Shown here: in pieces, positions 20,418 to 30,089 of the stretch
Layout: each line of letters starts with the position of its first letter
Position numbering within the stretch: position 1 is the stretch's first letter
Source: a virus
DNA length: 40,122 nucleotides
Reading direction: 5' to 3' (one strand)
Virus record (IMG/VR): IMGVR_UViG_3300011252_000355
Location: 1-40,122 of that record
The notes under the pieces: model-generated
What the model was told of the DNA's origin: nothing
Seen by the model: only the letters and a program-made list of their open reading frames with translations
Databases searched by the model: none
Translations under genes and position numbers: made by a program

Positions 20418-21947
20418 ATGACACAAGCTAGTAGGATGCTGGCTATCTTCGCGGGTTCGCGGGTGGCGTATGGCTCTACAAAAATAAAACGTGTGGGACG
20501 GAACGGTAAGACCGAAGCCGATAGTTGGATTGTGCGTGATCCGATTACCGAGGAGGCTATGCAGGAGCATTTAGATGGCTCGTTAGGTGTCGGGTCCATA
20601 CCGATAGACGAGGACAACGCATGCCGCTTTGGTTGCATTGACATTGACGTTTACGATCTGGATCACAAACAGCTTCAACAAAAGATTGCACAGTTAAAGT
20701 TCCCATTGTCTCACTGCCGTTCGAAGTCGGGCGGGGCGCATTTGTATTTGTTTCTTGAGCAACGGGAGCCAGCGGCGGTGGTGCGAGAGTTCCTGACCGA
20801 GATGTCTATTGCGTTGGGTTTCTCTGGGTCAGAGATTTTCCCCAAACAAGACACGATATTATCTGAGCAAGGGGACGTTGGTAACTTTATTAACCTGCCG
20901 TATTTTAAGGCAGAGGAGACGGTTCGATACTGCTTCGATAGCAAGGTTGAGGCGTTGGAGTTAGACGATTTCTTGGATCATGCAGAGAAGTCTGTCACCA
21001 CGATAGATACTCTGGAAGCTTTGAGACTTGGGGGCAAGGAAGATTTCTTTGACGGACCACCATGCTTGCAGCACATGTGTTCTCAGGGTGCAATCGCAAG
21101 TGATAGGAACACAACTCTCTTCAACTGCGGGGTGTACTGCCGTAAGAAGTGGGCCGATGATTGGCCTCAGAAGCTAGAGCAGATGAACAGGGAGCTAACG
21201 GACCAGCCTCTTCCTGCTTCTGAGATGTCTGCGCTGCAGAAATCGGTAGGCAAGAAAGATTATTTCTACACTTGCAAGCAAGAGCCAATCAAAAGCTACT
21301 GTGATCCGGACGTATGCCGCACCAGAAAGTATGGTGTGGGGGATGACATGCCGGACGCGCCCAAGTTGGGCGGTCTTGTAACCATGCTGTCGGAACCTCG
21401 TTTGCATTTCTTGGATGTGACAGGGCGTAGGGTGCAGCTATCAACGGAGCAGCTACAGAACCAGACGCTGTTTCAACGGGCATGCATGGATCAGCTTAGT
21501 ATTATGCCGCCCACTATGCGCCCTGCAAAATGGCAGATGTTGATCTCTGCGTTGATGGTGAACTCCACACGCATAGAGGTTCCGGAAGAGCTAACTTACT
21601 CGGGACAGTTTAAAGATCATCTACGCATGTACTGCACCAGTAGGATACGGGCGGTACAGGCAGAAGAGGTTACGCATGGGAAGCCGTGGACCGAGGACGG
21701 GTTTACCTCGTTCATGATCGCGGGTCTCATGGAGTATTTGCGCAATCGAAACTTCACTCACTACACAAGGGCCGAGGTTACGGAAGCGTTAAAGAAGCTG
21801 AACGGTGGTAAGGATGCAGAGTACAAGCTGAACTATCGCAAGGCTGATGGAAAGAGAACAACGGCGCGTGTTTGGCGTGTGCCTGCGTTCGAGGAAACGG
21901 ATGTAGAATTAGATGTAAAGGAGATTCCAAATGACATCCCCTTCTAA
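20418..21947 (+). CDS. Archaeo-eukaryotic-type (TOTE-like) primase
   Basis: 509 residues. The N-terminal half has AEP primase motifs: FGCIDIDVYD (metal-binding Asp at about 75-77), SKSGGAHLYLF (102-112) with the His that contacts nucleotide, and GSEIFPKQ (137-144), followed by NFINLPYF. This combination is characteristic of the TOTE/phage AEP branch. A middle region has paired Cys (YTCKQEPIKSYCDPDVCRTR), a probable zinc site like other AEP primases. The C-terminal half is helical and may be a PriCT-type domain; no helicase domain is fused. The last residues are EIPNDIPF, another SSB-tail-like end. AAGGA precedes ATG 20418. Confidence 0.85.
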   Translation: MTQASRMLAIFAGSRVAYGSTKIKRVGRNGKTEADSWIVRDPITEEAMQEHLDGSLGVGSIPIDEDNACRFGCIDIDVYDLDHKQLQQKIAQLKFPLSHCRSKSGGAHLYLFLEQREPAAVVREFLTEMSIALGFSGSEIFPKQDTILSEQGDVGNFINLPYFKAEETVRYCFDSKVEALELDDFLDHAEKSVTTIDTLEALRLGGKEDFFDGPPCLQHMCSQGAIASDRNTTLFNCGVYCRKKWADDWPQKLEQMNRELTDQPLPASEMSALQKSVGKKDYFYTCKQEPIKSYCDPDVCRTRKYGVGDDMPDAPKLGGLVTMLSEPRLHFLDVTGRRVQLSTEQLQNQTLFQRACMDQLSIMPPTMRPAKWQMLISALMVNSTRIEVPEELTYSGQFKDHLRMYCTSRIRAVQAEEVTHGKPWTEDGFTSFMIAGLMEYLRNRNFTHYTRAEVTEALKKLNGGKDAEYKLNYRKADGKRTTARVWRVPAFEETDVELDVKEIPNDIPF

Positions 21948-22149
21948 CCGTTTGTTAAGGGTGTCTGAGGTTGCAAAGCTTTTGGGAGTATCGACCTCAA
22001 CTCTCTACAAGTGGGTAAAACTGGGCCAATTTCCACGGCCCATAATGCTTGGGCCTATGAACCCCAAGCAGCGACAGACCAAGCGTTGGGTTCTGAGCGA
22101 AGTGGAACAATGGGTAAACGAAAGGGCTAGGGAAGATGATTACGAATAG
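21931..22149 (+). CDS. AlpA/MerR-like helix-turn-helix regulator
   Basis: 72 residues with a clear excisionase/AlpA-type winged HTH: LLRVSEVAKLLGVSTSTLYK then WVKLGQFPRPI, a typical turn and wing, and a C-terminal WVLSEVEQWVNER. AAAGGAG sits seven bases before ATG 21931. It overlaps the primase 3' end by 17 bases and the SF1 helicase start by 14. Roles of such proteins include transcription control and directionality factor; no integrase is seen here, so a regulatory role is preferred. Confidence 0.8.
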   Translation: MTSPSNRLLRVSEVAKLLGVSTSTLYKWVKLGQFPRPIMLGPMNPKQRQTKRWVLSEVEQWVNERAREDDYE

Positions 22150-23665
22150 TGAACTGATACTGGGACCGCCCGGAACTGGGAAGACTTACACGTTGATGGA
22201 GCGGGTGAACGATTACTTTGAGGATGGCGGTGCGCCCCATAGATTTGCGTTTGTTTCGTTCACTCGCAAGTCAATTCAGGAAGCGATGGAACGGGCTTGC
22301 TTGAAGTTTAACCTCAAGCCAAAGGAGTTGCCGCATTGCAGGACGTTGCATGCCACGGCCTTTCACGGCCTTGGTCTGCAGACGGCTGATGTTATGGGGG
22401 CTGATGACTACAGGAAGCTATCGGGCATCTTGCGTCTTGATCTCTTGGCGAAGGACGGGGTTGATGTGGCAGACGGTCTGCCTAAAACAATGCTCTCAGG
22501 GTCCGGCGCTCAGTACTTAAACATAATCGACAGAGCGCGGTCGCGATTGGTTTCTCTTGAGCAGGAGTTCAATGATTCGGGCAACCATAGTCTTGCCTTT
22601 TCCAAGCTGCAGAATGTCGAGGCCACACTGACCAAGTACAAGACGCAGGAAGCCAAGCTAGACTTTGGGGATTTTATTTCTCGGTATGTAGAGATTGTTA
22701 TTCCTCCGGAGCTAGACGTATTGATTGTTGACGAGGCCCAAGACTTAACGCCGTCACAGTGGCAGATGGTTTCAAAGATGTCGGAGCATGCCAAGCGAAC
22801 TATCATTGCAGGGGATGACGATCAGGCTATCCACGAATGGACAGGCGTTGATGTAAACAAATTCTTGTCAGCATCTAATAAACAGACTGTGTTGAGTCAG
22901 TCGCACCGGATGCCACGGGTAGTGCATGATCTGTCCCAACGCATTGTGAAGCGCATAGACAATCGCATCTCCAAGGAGTTCGAACCAACGGAGCGAGAGG
23001 GTAAGGTCACGTACCACATGAACTTTGAGACGGTGCCTATGGATGAGGGATCGTGGACCTTGATGGCACGTACCAACTCCTATGCTTGGGACATGGCAAA
23101 GCAGGTCAGGGAGTATGGATACCTGTATAGCTTTCGCGGTCGGTCAAGCGTGAGCGAAGCAGTGGCTGATGGTATTGACGTATGGCGGAAGCTGCAAGCT
23201 GGAGAGCGCGTCAGTCGCATGCGTGTTAAGGAGTTGTATAAGAACGTTCCGAAGATGGGGGACTATCGGGTTGTTAAGCGGGGTGCTACTGGGTTGTTGG
23301 ATGCTGCAGCGGATGACGCTATGCTTTCATACGACGAACTTGTTTCTGAGTTTGGTTTGGTTGCTCCGATAGATCGACCTGCTACGGACGTAATGAACCT
23401 CGGGACGGAAGACAGGTTATACATACAGTCGATTGAGGCACGAGGCGAAAGAATTACTGACACGCCTCGTATTAAAATCTCAACCATCCATGCTATGAAG
23501 GGTGGGGAGGACGAGAATTGCTTGGTGTATCTAGGGTCCACGAAGGCTTGTCTGGAAGGGAAGAACCCAGACGCGGAGCATAGGGTGTTTTATGTTGCCG
23601 TGACTAGGACCAAAGAGAACCTACACATTCTGGAATCCGACAAGCGATACAGGTATATGTTGTGA
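22136..23665 (+). CDS. Superfamily 1 (UvrD/Rep-like) DNA helicase
   Basis: 509 residues. Motif I GPPGTGKT (10-17), Ia FVSFTRKS (39-46), motif II DEAQD (199-203), motif III GDDDQAI (226-232), motif IV-like LSQSHRMP (253-260), and a C-terminal motif V/VI region (KISTIHAMKGGEDENCLVYL, FYVAVTRTKENLHIL). This is a 3'-5' UvrD-family helicase, expected to unwind the fork or process recombination intermediates. It overlaps the small gene behind it as GTGA. Confidence 0.92.
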   Translation: MITNSELILGPPGTGKTYTLMERVNDYFEDGGAPHRFAFVSFTRKSIQEAMERACLKFNLKPKELPHCRTLHATAFHGLGLQTADVMGADDYRKLSGILRLDLLAKDGVDVADGLPKTMLSGSGAQYLNIIDRARSRLVSLEQEFNDSGNHSLAFSKLQNVEATLTKYKTQEAKLDFGDFISRYVEIVIPPELDVLIVDEAQDLTPSQWQMVSKMSEHAKRTIIAGDDDQAIHEWTGVDVNKFLSASNKQTVLSQSHRMPRVVHDLSQRIVKRIDNRISKEFEPTEREGKVTYHMNFETVPMDEGSWTLMARTNSYAWDMAKQVREYGYLYSFRGRSSVSEAVADGIDVWRKLQAGERVSRMRVKELYKNVPKMGDYRVVKRGATGLLDAAADDAMLSYDELVSEFGLVAPIDRPATDVMNLGTEDRLYIQSIEARGERITDTPRIKISTIHAMKGGEDENCLVYLGSTKACLEGKNPDAEHRVFYVAVTRTKENLHILESDKRYRYML

Positions 23666-23808
23666 TTAAGATTGTGGACGTTCGCAAGGAGAACGAAGGG
23701 GTTGTTTTGTACGGTTGGGTTGATGGTAAAGAAGTCATACGCAAAGAGCTTACAACAAGAGAAGCTTTAAATCTCATCAAGAATATGGCGGATAAATTAA
23801 ATGGCTAA
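23662..23808 (+). CDS. Small protein between helicase and polymerase (GTG start)
   Basis: 48 residues from GTG 23662, which overlaps the helicase stop as GTGA; the stop is eight bases inside the polymerase gene. The sequence (MIKIVDVRKENEGVVLYGWV, DGKEVIRKELTTREALNLIK) has two strands and a helix, a compact fold. The tight overlaps make it likely real. Function unknown; perhaps an accessory of the polymerase. Confidence 0.6.
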   Translation: MIKIVDVRKENEGVVLYGWVDGKEVIRKELTTREALNLIKNMADKLNG

Positions 23809-25702
23809 AAAAGATAAGACCATAAGCTTCCTTGAGCGAATGGAAATGGATAACTTGGACCCCGATTGGAACATCCCGTTCGAGTTTCCTGATCTGACAG
23901 GCTACAAAGAAATAGCCGTGGACCTTGAGACAAGAGACCCCAACCTTACCACCCTTGGCCCCGGATGGGCTAGGGGTGACGGGAATATCGTGGGCATTGC
24001 GGTAGCAGCGGGGGATTACGCTGGCTACTTTCCTATTCGTCACCAGAACGGACACAATCTTGATCCTAAGATGACGCTGCGCTGGTTTAAAAAGCAGATG
24101 GCTACACCTCGGATTGATAAGATCATGCACAACGCAACCTATGATGCAGGTTGGCTATACGCGGAGGGCATAGAGGTACAGGGCCGGATCATCGACACGA
24201 TGGTTGCCGCTCCTTTGATAGATGAGAACAGGTTTTCTTACAGCCTCAACAATCTAGGCCGCGATTGGATTGACATGCGTAAGAACGAGAAGATGTTACG
24301 CGCTGCGGCAAAAGACTTTGGCCTTGATCCTAAGTCAGAGATGTGGCGTCTGCCTCCGATGTACGTTGGTGCGTATGCAGAGCAGGACGCAATCATGACG
24401 TTGAAGCTTTGGCATCGGCTCAAGATAGAGATTGGCGAACAAGACTTGGGCGCAATCTTTGATCTCGAAACGGGCCTCATACCTTTGATGTTAGAGATGC
24501 GTAAGAACGGGGTGCGTGTTGATCTGGACAAGGCGGATCAAGCTAGGGATGGCTTGCGAAAGCAAGTCAAGAAGCTGAAAGATTTTATCAAACACAAGAG
24601 CGGGGTGAAGATAGAACCGTGGGCTGCAGAGTCAGTGAAGAAAGTCTTTGAGGCTTTGGACCTATCGTATCCAAGCACGGAAGCTGGCGCACCGTCCTTC
24701 ACCAAACAGTACCTGTCCTCTCACCCGAACGAAGTGGCTCAGGCTATCGTTAAACTGCGCGAGTTTGACAAGGCAGACGGTACGTTTATTGAAACCATAC
24801 AGCGGCACAGTCACAAGGGCCGCATACACTGCGAGTTCCACCAACTACGGAGCGATGACGGAGGCACGGTAACCGGACGGTTCTCATCCTCAAACCCGAA
24901 CCTGCAGCAAATCCCTGCGCGTGACCCTGACATCAAGAAGCTGATACGAGGCTTGTTCATTCCGGAGGACGGATGCCAGTGGGGTTCGTTTGATTATGCT
25001 AGTCAGGAGCCAAGGCTCTTGGTTCACTTTGCGGCAAGCGTGTCCGGTGTGCATAGGCATGACATGGTGGATCAGATTGTTAAAGAGTACCATTCGGGGG
25101 ATGTCGATCTGCACCAGATGGTGGCAGACTTCGCAGGGATTACACGCAAGCAAGCTAAGACTGTGAACCTTGGGATCATGTATGGCATGGGAGTTGCAAA
25201 GCTGGCTGCTCAGTTGTCGATCACGCCAGACGAGGCCAAGGCATTGCTGGCTACGCACCATTCGAAGGTGCCGTTTGTTAAAGGGCTTGCGGAACTGGCA
25301 TCGGTACAGGCATCCAAGCATGGTTCGATACGCACGTTGCTTGGTAGGCGGTGCCGCTTCCATTTATGGGAGCCGCGCACCTATGGGTATGAGAAGCCGC
25401 TCCCGTTAGAGGATGCGCAGAAAAAGCACGGCATGAACTTACGCAGGGCGTTTACATACAAGGCACTCAACAAGTTGATCCAAGGATCAGCCGCCGACCA
25501 AACCAAACGGGCAATGTTGGATTGCTATAACGAGGGTCTGGTTCCATCGCTCACGGTGCATGACGAACTGTGCTTTTCGGTACAGGATCAGAAGCAGGCG
25601 TCACGCATTACCGAGATCATGGAGCACGGTCTTGATGACGTTCTGAAAGTACCGTCCAAGGTGGATGAGGAGTTGGGTAGTAACTGGGGCGAGGTAGGGT
25701 AA
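23801..25702 (+). CDS. polA: DNA polymerase A with 3'-5' exonuclease
   Basis: 633 residues. The exonuclease domain is intact: DLET (Asp41, Glu43), NATYDAG (Asp115) and YAEQD (Tyr192, Asp196). The polymerase domain has motif A SFDYASQEPRLL (Asp398), motif B RKQAKTVNLGIMYGMG and motif C VHDE (His587, Asp588, Glu589). In motif B the position equal to Phe762 of E. coli Pol I is Leu457, where Phe or Tyr is usual. There is no 5'-nuclease domain, as in most phage enzymes. It is the last gene of the rightward replication operon, followed within 10 bp by a strong hairpin. Confidence 0.96.
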   Translation: MAKKDKTISFLERMEMDNLDPDWNIPFEFPDLTGYKEIAVDLETRDPNLTTLGPGWARGDGNIVGIAVAAGDYAGYFPIRHQNGHNLDPKMTLRWFKKQMATPRIDKIMHNATYDAGWLYAEGIEVQGRIIDTMVAAPLIDENRFSYSLNNLGRDWIDMRKNEKMLRAAAKDFGLDPKSEMWRLPPMYVGAYAEQDAIMTLKLWHRLKIEIGEQDLGAIFDLETGLIPLMLEMRKNGVRVDLDKADQARDGLRKQVKKLKDFIKHKSGVKIEPWAAESVKKVFEALDLSYPSTEAGAPSFTKQYLSSHPNEVAQAIVKLREFDKADGTFIETIQRHSHKGRIHCEFHQLRSDDGGTVTGRFSSSNPNLQQIPARDPDIKKLIRGLFIPEDGCQWGSFDYASQEPRLLVHFAASVSGVHRHDMVDQIVKEYHSGDVDLHQMVADFAGITRKQAKTVNLGIMYGMGVAKLAAQLSITPDEAKALLATHHSKVPFVKGLAELASVQASKHGSIRTLLGRRCRFHLWEPRTYGYEKPLPLEDAQKKHGMNLRRAFTYKALNKLIQGSAADQTKRAMLDCYNEGLVPSLTVHDELCFSVQDQKQASRITEIMEHGLDDVLKVPSKVDEELGSNWGEVG

Positions 25703-25764
25703 AAAAACGCTCTCAAAGGCGGGATCTCCTATTAATATATATATAGGGAATCCCGCCTTTGAGA
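25701..25764 (-). terminator. Strong terminator of the leftward late operon
   Basis: TCTCAAAGGCGGGAT (25711-25725) pairs perfectly over 15 bases with ATCCCGCCTTTGAGA (25750-25764); an inner CCTAT/ATAGG pairing shortens the AT-rich loop. On the minus strand the hairpin is followed by a run of seven T (the A run at 25701-25707), the textbook intrinsic form for leftward transcription. It also blocks rightward readthrough from polA. Confidence 0.9.
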
Positions 25765-25772
25765 CGCTAAAT

Positions 25773-28700
25773 CTACTGTCCCATCCCAAGTCTTCGGGCA
25801 ATGTCGATATTGCGGAAGTCCCCGAGTAACGTAGACGGAATGAACTGACGCAAGCCTGTATCCGCTTGCTGCACTGGAGCCGCTGCAGGGACCGTAGGAG
25901 CGGGGTTAGCTGCAACAGGAGGGGTAACCTGCATTTCTACAGGAGCAGCCTCTACAGGCACTTCCACAGGCTCCTCTGTGCGTTCAGCTAGAGGCATAAG
26001 CCTGCGTTCGTTTGACAGCCTATTAAAATCTGCATATGGAGGGTTATCAGTCACCCTTGCTTGGCCCTCTCGAACCTCAAGGTTGATGTCTTTTATTAAG
26101 TCTCTGCTTGCAAGCCCCGGAGCAAACTCCCCTCGCATGATTATAGTTGCTTCTCTTCGACCAAGCCCCGCTACTTGCACGAGATTTTTTCGTATCTCGG
26201 GATCAGATAGACCAATCTTTTTAGCTGCTTTTATGTCGGCATAAAGTTTGCTTTGATCCCGATACAGATTATTCAAGTAAGAGTTCCACGAACTTATCAT
26301 CTCTTGGGACGTTGTATCGTTGTCCCTGATGGCGCGAGAAGCTGCAGTCTTGGCGCTAGAACGCAAGCTCAAATACTCTTTGCCCTTAAAATTAAAATCC
26401 TTTCGGAGATCAAGAGTGATGGGCGTAAACCCTGATATTATACGGGCCAACTCTTCTTCAGAAGTGTATTGAAGTCCCTGCGCAGTGGGGGTGCCAGTAA
26501 TAGAACGAACTAAACGCCCTTCTTCTAACTCACCCTTACGTTCTTCGCCAAACATCTTAACATATGCAGGTATAAATCCTCCAAGAACATGAGTTACGCC
26601 CTTAGCTACCTTATCCCCCAAGGGATCACTGTCTCTCCATATTGGAGTTCCCAATGAAGTTTTACCGCCACGACCGATTGGATTATCAGAGGGCAGAGAA
26701 TCACGCAGACGTTCGAAAGCCATAGACTCAGACCCAAACGGCTCTGCATAGGATGTCAAACCAGCCCATGCTCCCGATGCAATACGCTCCGCTGCACCCT
26801 TGTCTAGCTCACCTTTCTCAGAGTATTCCCTAAGAGCCGCACGAACAGGATCGTAAACAAACGAATACGGAGCAACGTAACTCTGATCTACAAGCTGCAT
26901 TTTGCCGCGTTGGTCGTTGTTCAAAACAATGAACTGATGACCCGCAGTGTATGGAGCCAGTTGAGTTTGAGCCGCGTCCATCTGCTCTTGAGTTGTGCCT
27001 GTTGCTCTCATGGATGCTTGAGTTGCAGCATACGGAGCGATACCAGCAACAGAGATGTATGAGGTCAATCTCTGTGATCCAATAGCCCTCATAGAACGTT
27101 CAAGCTGTCGGGCTTTCTGCTCACCTATCTCTTGTTTCAACTGGTCAGACGCTTTGAAGCTTAGTTCCTTTAAGCCTCTAGTCATGGTGTTTACAGAGTT
27201 GCGAATATTTTCTGATGCAAACGAAGTAAAGCTACCCAAGAAGGGAACTTTGTCCAAGGCCTTCACCGCTGAACCAACACGAGAGTATATTGGCATCGTG
27301 TCCTTAACAGTATCAGCCGCAAGAACATCTAAAAACAACATGTCGCCACGAGAGTTTGTGCTGCGTTTAGCAATACCTTGATCTATCAATTCCCGTTGAA
27401 CAGAAGACATCATTGCTGCGTCCTCAATATCCACCGCCTTACTAATAGCTGTAGCATAGCGAGATCGCTCACCCAAAACACTCATGACTTTAAAGAAAGA
27501 GTCAGATTCAGAATAAGTTTTTTCAAAAAACTTCATTAAAGGAAGGCTGTCAAAAAACTTGGTTGAGACTTCGCCAACTTTACCAGCAACACTCAAGTCT
27601 TTACCAACCGATTGCAACTCTTTCACAGCTTTAACCAAGAGGCTAGAGTCTCGAACTCCCATCTCGCCCATCATACGAGCCATACTTTGAACGCCCTCTT
27701 CGTCCAACGTTGCTAAGTTTCCAGAGTGCATTCGTGCTGCATCTACAAAATCCATGTCCCGTCCAAACAAACCGTTTGCAGCAAGCATCTGCATGTTGCC
27801 CAAAATGTTTCTTATTTGTGAAAGAGGGTTTGGAATAATAGCCAACTTCTGCACGAGACCCTTGGCTTGAACGGCTAAAGCAGCCGCTTCATTCATCGGG
27901 CTTTGACCCATACGAGCGCCAACAGATATTGCATCCGCTATCTCAGGCGCAACATACGCCCCTGACAGATCGCCATACGATCCGTTAAATGTAGCAGCGT
28001 TGTCAAACTCTCCTAGTTTAACGTATCCCAAAGTCTGCAATTCTTTTTCTGCACCCTCAATACTCTCTCTGGTTGCCATGCTTCCAAAGCTGCTAGGTGC
28101 GGTGGTCGATTGCATCTCTCCGAGTTCATCTAGCTTTATGACTGAGGGCCGACCTCCACTGCGAAGTAAATCAAGTCCCACTCCCTGAGACTTTGTTAGA
28201 GCAGGGTCTTGTGCCATCTGACGATAGAACCGTAGGCCCCCGCTTGTTTGAGCAAGGTTGTCTATTGTAAAAATAAAATTTTCTTTGAGATCGTCTCGTA
28301 CACCCATTAACTTTTGTAGGTTAGGGGACGCATCCATCAGAGGTTTACGTTTAATAAACATATCATCAGCCACATCAAGAAGAGGACCGCCCAACCTTAC
28401 GTTGTCTGCACGGCCTTTCTTTAATGACTCAACCATAACTTTAGCCGCTGCCTTGGGGTCCATGCCGTGATACACCGACTCCATACCAAGGGAACTAAAC
28501 AGGGTTTTACGCGCCTCTTGCTCCAACCCTTGTTCGCTCAATCCCAGATTTTGGTTTCGAAGGTTTGTTTTAATCTCGTTTAGAGCTTCCTTGTATACGG
28601 CGCTGTCCGGATCAATGCCTTTAGAATAAAAACTAACAGGGTTCTCATGAACATCAAATCGTCTACGCAAGTAAACCCTTTGTGCTTTTTGGTTTTTTAA

Positions 28701-30089
28701 TATTTCCTCACGGGCTATTTCTAAAGACTCTTTCTTAGCTTGCATTGCAGCCGTGGCTTGTTGTCCGCCCATCCTAATAGGGATAGATCGCAGACTGCGT
28801 TCTATATCAAACAGCATATCATCTTGCATGCGAAGATTAAGGTCTAATAGTTTTTCACCAGCCCGTTGAGCTTGCTTGGAAAAACCATCTAAGGCAGTTG
28901 AGTCTCCGTTTAAAAACCCTTCTAATGCAGCCCTAGCTCTTGTTGCTTTTTGCCGTCGAAACTTAGGAAGTTTTAAAGCATCAATAAAGCTGGACGTAGC
29001 ATTATCAAACGCAGAGAAGTATTGAACCCCCTGTCTACGAGCTTCCTCGCTAGTAGATATTTCATCTTGCAAGTTTTCAAAAATCTGGCTGTCGGCACCA
29101 CCGCTGGCCTTGAGATATTTATTATATCCCTTGCCGATCCCCTCACCAATCCGAGTGCTTCCTAAATAAGTAGAGGCTATCGTAAAAGCATTTGTTGTAG
29201 CTCGACTAACGGCAGACGCAGCATCGCCAATAACAGGGAGGGAACCCACTCCTCGAACGGTTGCGCCAACTACAGGAAGAGCAGTATCAAAAGCTAGGCT
29301 CATGATTCCGCTTTCTGTGCCTCGACGTAACTTGTTGCGTAACCTACGAAACGCTTCTTCGCTTCCCTCTAATCCAACGTCTGCCTCTGTTCGTAAAAAG
29401 TCTGGCAACACATCATAGGTATCTGATAACGTTGCCCTGTTGGATGGAGTTACCAGAGTCTCATAACCTACCGTTCCAAGAGCCGTGGCCCCCGCGAGTT
29501 TAGCTCTGCTACCAAGCAACGCTTTTCCTGTGGAACTTCTGCCGAAGCTATCTGCAGATTTAAAAAACCCACTCTTAGGTTTAGCGATGGTCCTACCTGC
29601 TTTTGCCGCTTTCGCTACAGAGTTAGCTCGTCCAAGCCAGCCAGCTATTGGTATAAACCCAAGTCCAAAAGAAACAATCTCTTCGGTTATCTGTCCCGCT
29701 GCTGTGTAGGGATTAAGATCGTTTTCTTTTTTAAATTCTTCAAAGCTATCAGAGACACTAGACGCATAGTTTGTATCCATTGCTGCATCATATGCAGCGG
29801 CTCCCGATTCTAACAAGCCTTGAGCGATTGTAACAGGCGCAGCCTTAATGCCCCGACCTATTCCAGTAAAGGCAGATTCGGTCATACCCTTCTGGATAGA
29901 AAGAGCCTGATCCCTTAGATCGACAGCCAACTCTTTATCACCAGCTTGGTAAGCTTCGTTCGATTGAGAACGTAGTGTCTCAAACTCCCTAGCTTGAAGA
30001 GCATCAGCCTTAATCCGCTTGGCTCTTTCTACTTCACCAGCTTGGTAAGCTTCGTTTGATGCTTGCCTTAACTCTTCAAAAGTAACCAT
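25773..30089 (-). CDS. Giant internal virion / ejection-type protein
   Basis: 1438 residues, the longest gene. Mostly helical, with a Gly/Ala-rich N-terminal third containing hydrophobic helices (EEIVSFGLGFIPIAGWLGRA) and a middle such as LAIIPNPLSQIRNILGNMQM that resembles large polyvalent internal proteins of marine podoviruses. The C-terminal 80 residues have a Pro/Val/Ala linker (VEVPVEAAPVEMQVTPPVAA) and a short end domain. The N-terminus starts with two 32-residue units containing SNEAYQAG (DNA copies at 29938-29960 and 30034-30056). Packaging into the virion and entry with DNA are inferred from size and place; no enzyme motif was recognised. Confidence 0.75.
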   Translation of the reverse strand: MVTFEELRQASNEAYQAGEVERAKRIKADALQAREFETLRSQSNEAYQAGDKELAVDLRDQALSIQKGMTESAFTGIGRGIKAAPVTIAQGLLESGAAAYDAAMDTNYASSVSDSFEEFKKENDLNPYTAAGQITEEIVSFGLGFIPIAGWLGRANSVAKAAKAGRTIAKPKSGFFKSADSFGRSSTGKALLGSRAKLAGATALGTVGYETLVTPSNRATLSDTYDVLPDFLRTEADVGLEGSEEAFRRLRNKLRRGTESGIMSLAFDTALPVVGATVRGVGSLPVIGDAASAVSRATTNAFTIASTYLGSTRIGEGIGKGYNKYLKASGGADSQIFENLQDEISTSEEARRQGVQYFSAFDNATSSFIDALKLPKFRRQKATRARAALEGFLNGDSTALDGFSKQAQRAGEKLLDLNLRMQDDMLFDIERSLRSIPIRMGGQQATAAMQAKKESLEIAREEILKNQKAQRVYLRRRFDVHENPVSFYSKGIDPDSAVYKEALNEIKTNLRNQNLGLSEQGLEQEARKTLFSSLGMESVYHGMDPKAAAKVMVESLKKGRADNVRLGGPLLDVADDMFIKRKPLMDASPNLQKLMGVRDDLKENFIFTIDNLAQTSGGLRFYRQMAQDPALTKSQGVGLDLLRSGGRPSVIKLDELGEMQSTTAPSSFGSMATRESIEGAEKELQTLGYVKLGEFDNAATFNGSYGDLSGAYVAPEIADAISVGARMGQSPMNEAAALAVQAKGLVQKLAIIPNPLSQIRNILGNMQMLAANGLFGRDMDFVDAARMHSGNLATLDEEGVQSMARMMGEMGVRDSSLLVKAVKELQSVGKDLSVAGKVGEVSTKFFDSLPLMKFFEKTYSESDSFFKVMSVLGERSRYATAISKAVDIEDAAMMSSVQRELIDQGIAKRSTNSRGDMLFLDVLAADTVKDTMPIYSRVGSAVKALDKVPFLGSFTSFASENIRNSVNTMTRGLKELSFKASDQLKQEIGEQKARQLERSMRAIGSQRLTSYISVAGIAPYAATQASMRATGTTQEQMDAAQTQLAPYTAGHQFIVLNNDQRGKMQLVDQSYVAPYSFVYDPVRAALREYSEKGELDKGAAERIASGAWAGLTSYAEPFGSESMAFERLRDSLPSDNPIGRGGKTSLGTPIWRDSDPLGDKVAKGVTHVLGGFIPAYVKMFGEERKGELEEGRLVRSITGTPTAQGLQYTSEEELARIISGFTPITLDLRKDFNFKGKEYLSLRSSAKTAASRAIRDNDTTSQEMISSWNSYLNNLYRDQSKLYADIKAAKKIGLSDPEIRKNLVQVAGLGRREATIIMRGEFAPGLASRDLIKDINLEVREGQARVTDNPPYADFNRLSNERRLMPLAERTEEPVEVPVEAAPVEMQVTPPVAANPAPTVPAAAPVQQADTGLRQFIPSTLLGDFRNIDIARRLGMGQ

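Noticed and set aside
21931-22149. Excisionase of a prophage
   Set aside because: The AlpA/Xis-type fold alone is not enough; no integrase or attachment site was found, so it is listed as a regulator.
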